Shown here piece by piece: positions 61,930-64,000 of a stretch of DNA of 64,000 nucleotides. A program made the position numbers and the translations under genes. The DNA is taken from positions 620,001-684,000 of the forward strand of contig JAXDDX010000116.1 of assembly GCA_034670405.1 (NCBI GenBank). Direction: 5' to 3'. Positions within the stretch are counted from its first letter, which is position 1, and the number at the start of each line of letters is the position of its first letter. The notes beneath the pieces were generated by a model. That model ran no database searches and was not told where the DNA came from. It worked only from the letters and a program-made list of their open reading frames with translations. The stretch is from Hoplostethus atlanticus. Lineage: Eukaryota; Chordata; Actinopteri; Trachichthyiformes; Trachichthyidae.

Positions 61930-62764
61930 ACTCAAAATGTCCTTTGCACGCCACTGACAAAACCAACTAGACCAACTCCAATTCAAAATGACACGGATGC
62001 GTATCCGTCCGTCTGTCTGTGAGCGTGAACGGGAGGGACCTGGCCTTTCATTCTGGCTCTGCTACTGGAGAGCAGAGCTGTCAATCAAATCCTACTCTTT
62101 CTTTCTCACACATTGATAGAAATCCAATATATATATATTTTTTTTTTACAATCCCAATGTTGTCAACTTTCTCTTTTCCACCCTGCTCACTGAATAATTT
62201 GGTCCGTGCTCTTTCGTTCCCTCTCTCCAGCTCGTCAGGCCTCTAGTTTTCTTTCTCTTCTTCTCTCTCTCTTCTCTTCTCTCTCTTTTTCTCTTTGTCC
62301 ATGCTTTCCTGTCCCCCTCTCTCTATACTTTAATGCTCTTCTTTTCTTCTCTGAATGAAAGAGGAAGCTACAAATCATCACTCCTCCTCCTCCCTCCTTT
62401 CTTGCACCTGGACACACTCTGTCTCTCACACACACATTCACACATCACACACACTCCACTGCGAAGGCTGTGTTCTACCAAGCGTCATCTCCTTTTTCTG
62501 TCCCCCAAGAAACGACTATTGATCCATCGCTACGAGAGAGGTGTGTGTGTGTAAAAAAGTTTTTCAAATGCAGTACAGAAAAGACTGATGAGAGGGAGAG
62601 AGGATGGGAAGACAAATAGAGGGAGGGTAAAGAAAGAGAGAGAGAAAGCAGACCAATGTGATAAAAAAAAAGTATAAAAAATGAAATGATAAATAAAAGT
62701 TTTTGAATGAGTTGATTTTTGAAAGCAAAAGCTACACAAACATTTCTGATTATCTGGTCGATCT

Positions 62765-62765
<1 letters not shown>

Positions 62766-62798
<33 letters not shown>

Positions 62799-63032
62799 AC
62801 AGAAAAATACTAAACTGACTTTTAATTACATTTCATACATTTCAAAACTTTGTGGTACTCATTGTACTATTTGGCCCACAACTACGTACTGTGTATGTGT
62901 GTGTGTGTGTGTGCGCGCAACAGCTAATCTGGTTGTAAGTGAGACCACCACAGCCCTTTTTAGCCAATCACACAGTTTCATTGGCTTTGGTCCCAGGCAG
63001 CAACCCCTTTGACACACACACACACACACACA
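62766..63032. repeat. GT, GT and CA tracts
   Basis: (GT)n at 62766-62798, (GT)n at 62895-62913 and (CA)n at 63013-63032. Confidence 0.9.
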
Positions 63033-63940
63033 TACACATAACAGGCTTAGCCACACGAGGACGCTCTGTCAGTCAATAAAAAATGTATGGGAGTTCAAAT
63101 CCTATTGACAATGACTGGCTTCCCCTTGATGGGAGAGAGAGAGGGAGAGAGAGAAAAAAAAGGGTTTGAAAACTAGAACAAAAACACCAAAAAAAGCCTG
63201 AAATCCATCAGTTTTCAACTGAACTCCCCATGTGCTCTATCATTCAATATATTTTTGTTATATATGTTTTTTGTGATCAACTTCTTGTCGTTTTGCTCAG
63301 ACAGCTGCACACACAAAAGTATAAAACCTCCACACAGATGTACAGTATATCCACACATCCATGCACTGTATACTGTAAGTAATAGAAGTCCCATACCACA
63401 TACAGGATACTCAGAATTGATTCTTCATATTCTAGTATACTTGTGTGTATGTTATGTTTCAACCATGGGACAAGAGCACATTTAAAATGCCCTTTGGTGG
63501 CACTATAGCTCAGCTTTATTTAGTACGGTTGGCCAAGCCCGCTCTCTCCACTGTCTTCACAGTGATTGGACGGATGTGGACGCCGTTAAACAGCCACAAC
63601 AAGTCTAAAGGCACGTACTGTACATACACGCACATATACAAACATATACACCGATCCATATAACGTTTTTTCCGAGTTGAGTTTTAATATCCAGGGAAAG
63701 TTTTTATTTTTCTTTAATCATGACCAAAACCTAACTGTATATACCCATAACACGTTAACGTTGACTGTAAAACAATATTTAATGGTGTTTTTTATTCAGT
63801 CATCATGTCCTCCTGTCAAGGCGCTGACACTTACATAACGAGGTGTAAATGTGCAGTGACACACACACACACTACTCGGCTACACCGGTGTTAAGTAGTT
63901 CAATCACAGAACTTTCGTGAGCTAAACCTGTCTAACACAC

Positions 63941-63960
63941 ACACACACACACACACACTC
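63941..63960. repeat. (CA)n microsatellite
   Basis: About nine CA units near the right edge; a shorter run lies at 63859-63872. Confidence 0.85.
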
Positions 63961-64000
63961 CGTTGCTGAGTGAGAATGGCCTCCTAGGGTCTCTCTCACA

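Larger units (their letters stand above)
45954..64000 (+). other. tenm3: tenm3 intron 4, 5' part (over 18 kb, runs off the window)
   Basis: After the donor at 45954 I find no segment resembling the next teneurin cytoplasmic exon (Pro-rich, SLNRNSLTNRR-type). The intron is inferred to continue past the right edge. It is filled with long CA/GT and CT/GA tracts, copies of the TATCGG family, an inverted-end element at 53184-53449 and low-complexity AT-rich DNA. Open frames in it, including 47180-47530 and 50460-50873, look like chance readings through repeats. Confidence 0.7.

Overview
This is eukaryotic DNA, almost certainly from a spiny-rayed (teleost) fish. The reasons are coding exons split by GT-AG introns, very dense CA/GT and CT/GA microsatellites, tRNA-derived SINEs of fish type, and many short dispersed elements with inverted ends. 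There are no operons, ribosome binding sites or prokaryotic genes. Most long open frames are chance readings through microsatellites or dispersed repeats.

The one gene I can support is the 5' part of a teneurin, best matched to tenm3 (teneurin-3), on the + strand. Four coding exons splice in frame: 35745-35817, 37235-37355, 39155-39225 and 45663-45953. Together they encode 185 codons plus one base of the cytoplasmic N-terminal domain. The transmembrane segment, EGF repeats and large extracellular part lie beyond the right edge. Everything from 45954 to 64000 is read as one long intron with no further exon recognised. A 22-bp sequence in the first coding intron (36532-36553) copies the end of coding exon 1, has splice sites on both sides, and would act as a poison exon if included.

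Layout. 1-5.6 kb: non-coding, with a CpG-rich patch and a possible leader exon at 4550-4624. 5.6-8.4 kb: a 34-bp minisatellite with a nested repeat of about 1,083 bp. 8.4-17.6 kb: a tRNA-Lys SINE, a 31-bp tandem unit, a second 31-bp minisatellite whose unit recurs singly up to 16.3 kb, two copies of a hAT-like element, a strong stem-loop, a CpG-rich block at 15.6-16.3 kb and a microsatellite-poor stretch that may be conserved. 17.6-35.6 kb: repeats, microsatellites and transposon relics. 35.6-46 kb: the tenm3 exons and their introns. 46-64 kb: repeat-rich intron.

The exon calls rest on peptide similarity to the vertebrate TENM3 N-terminus from memory plus splice-site and phase agreement. Transposon family names are tentative because no database search was possible. 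Microsatellite edges are good to a few bases.
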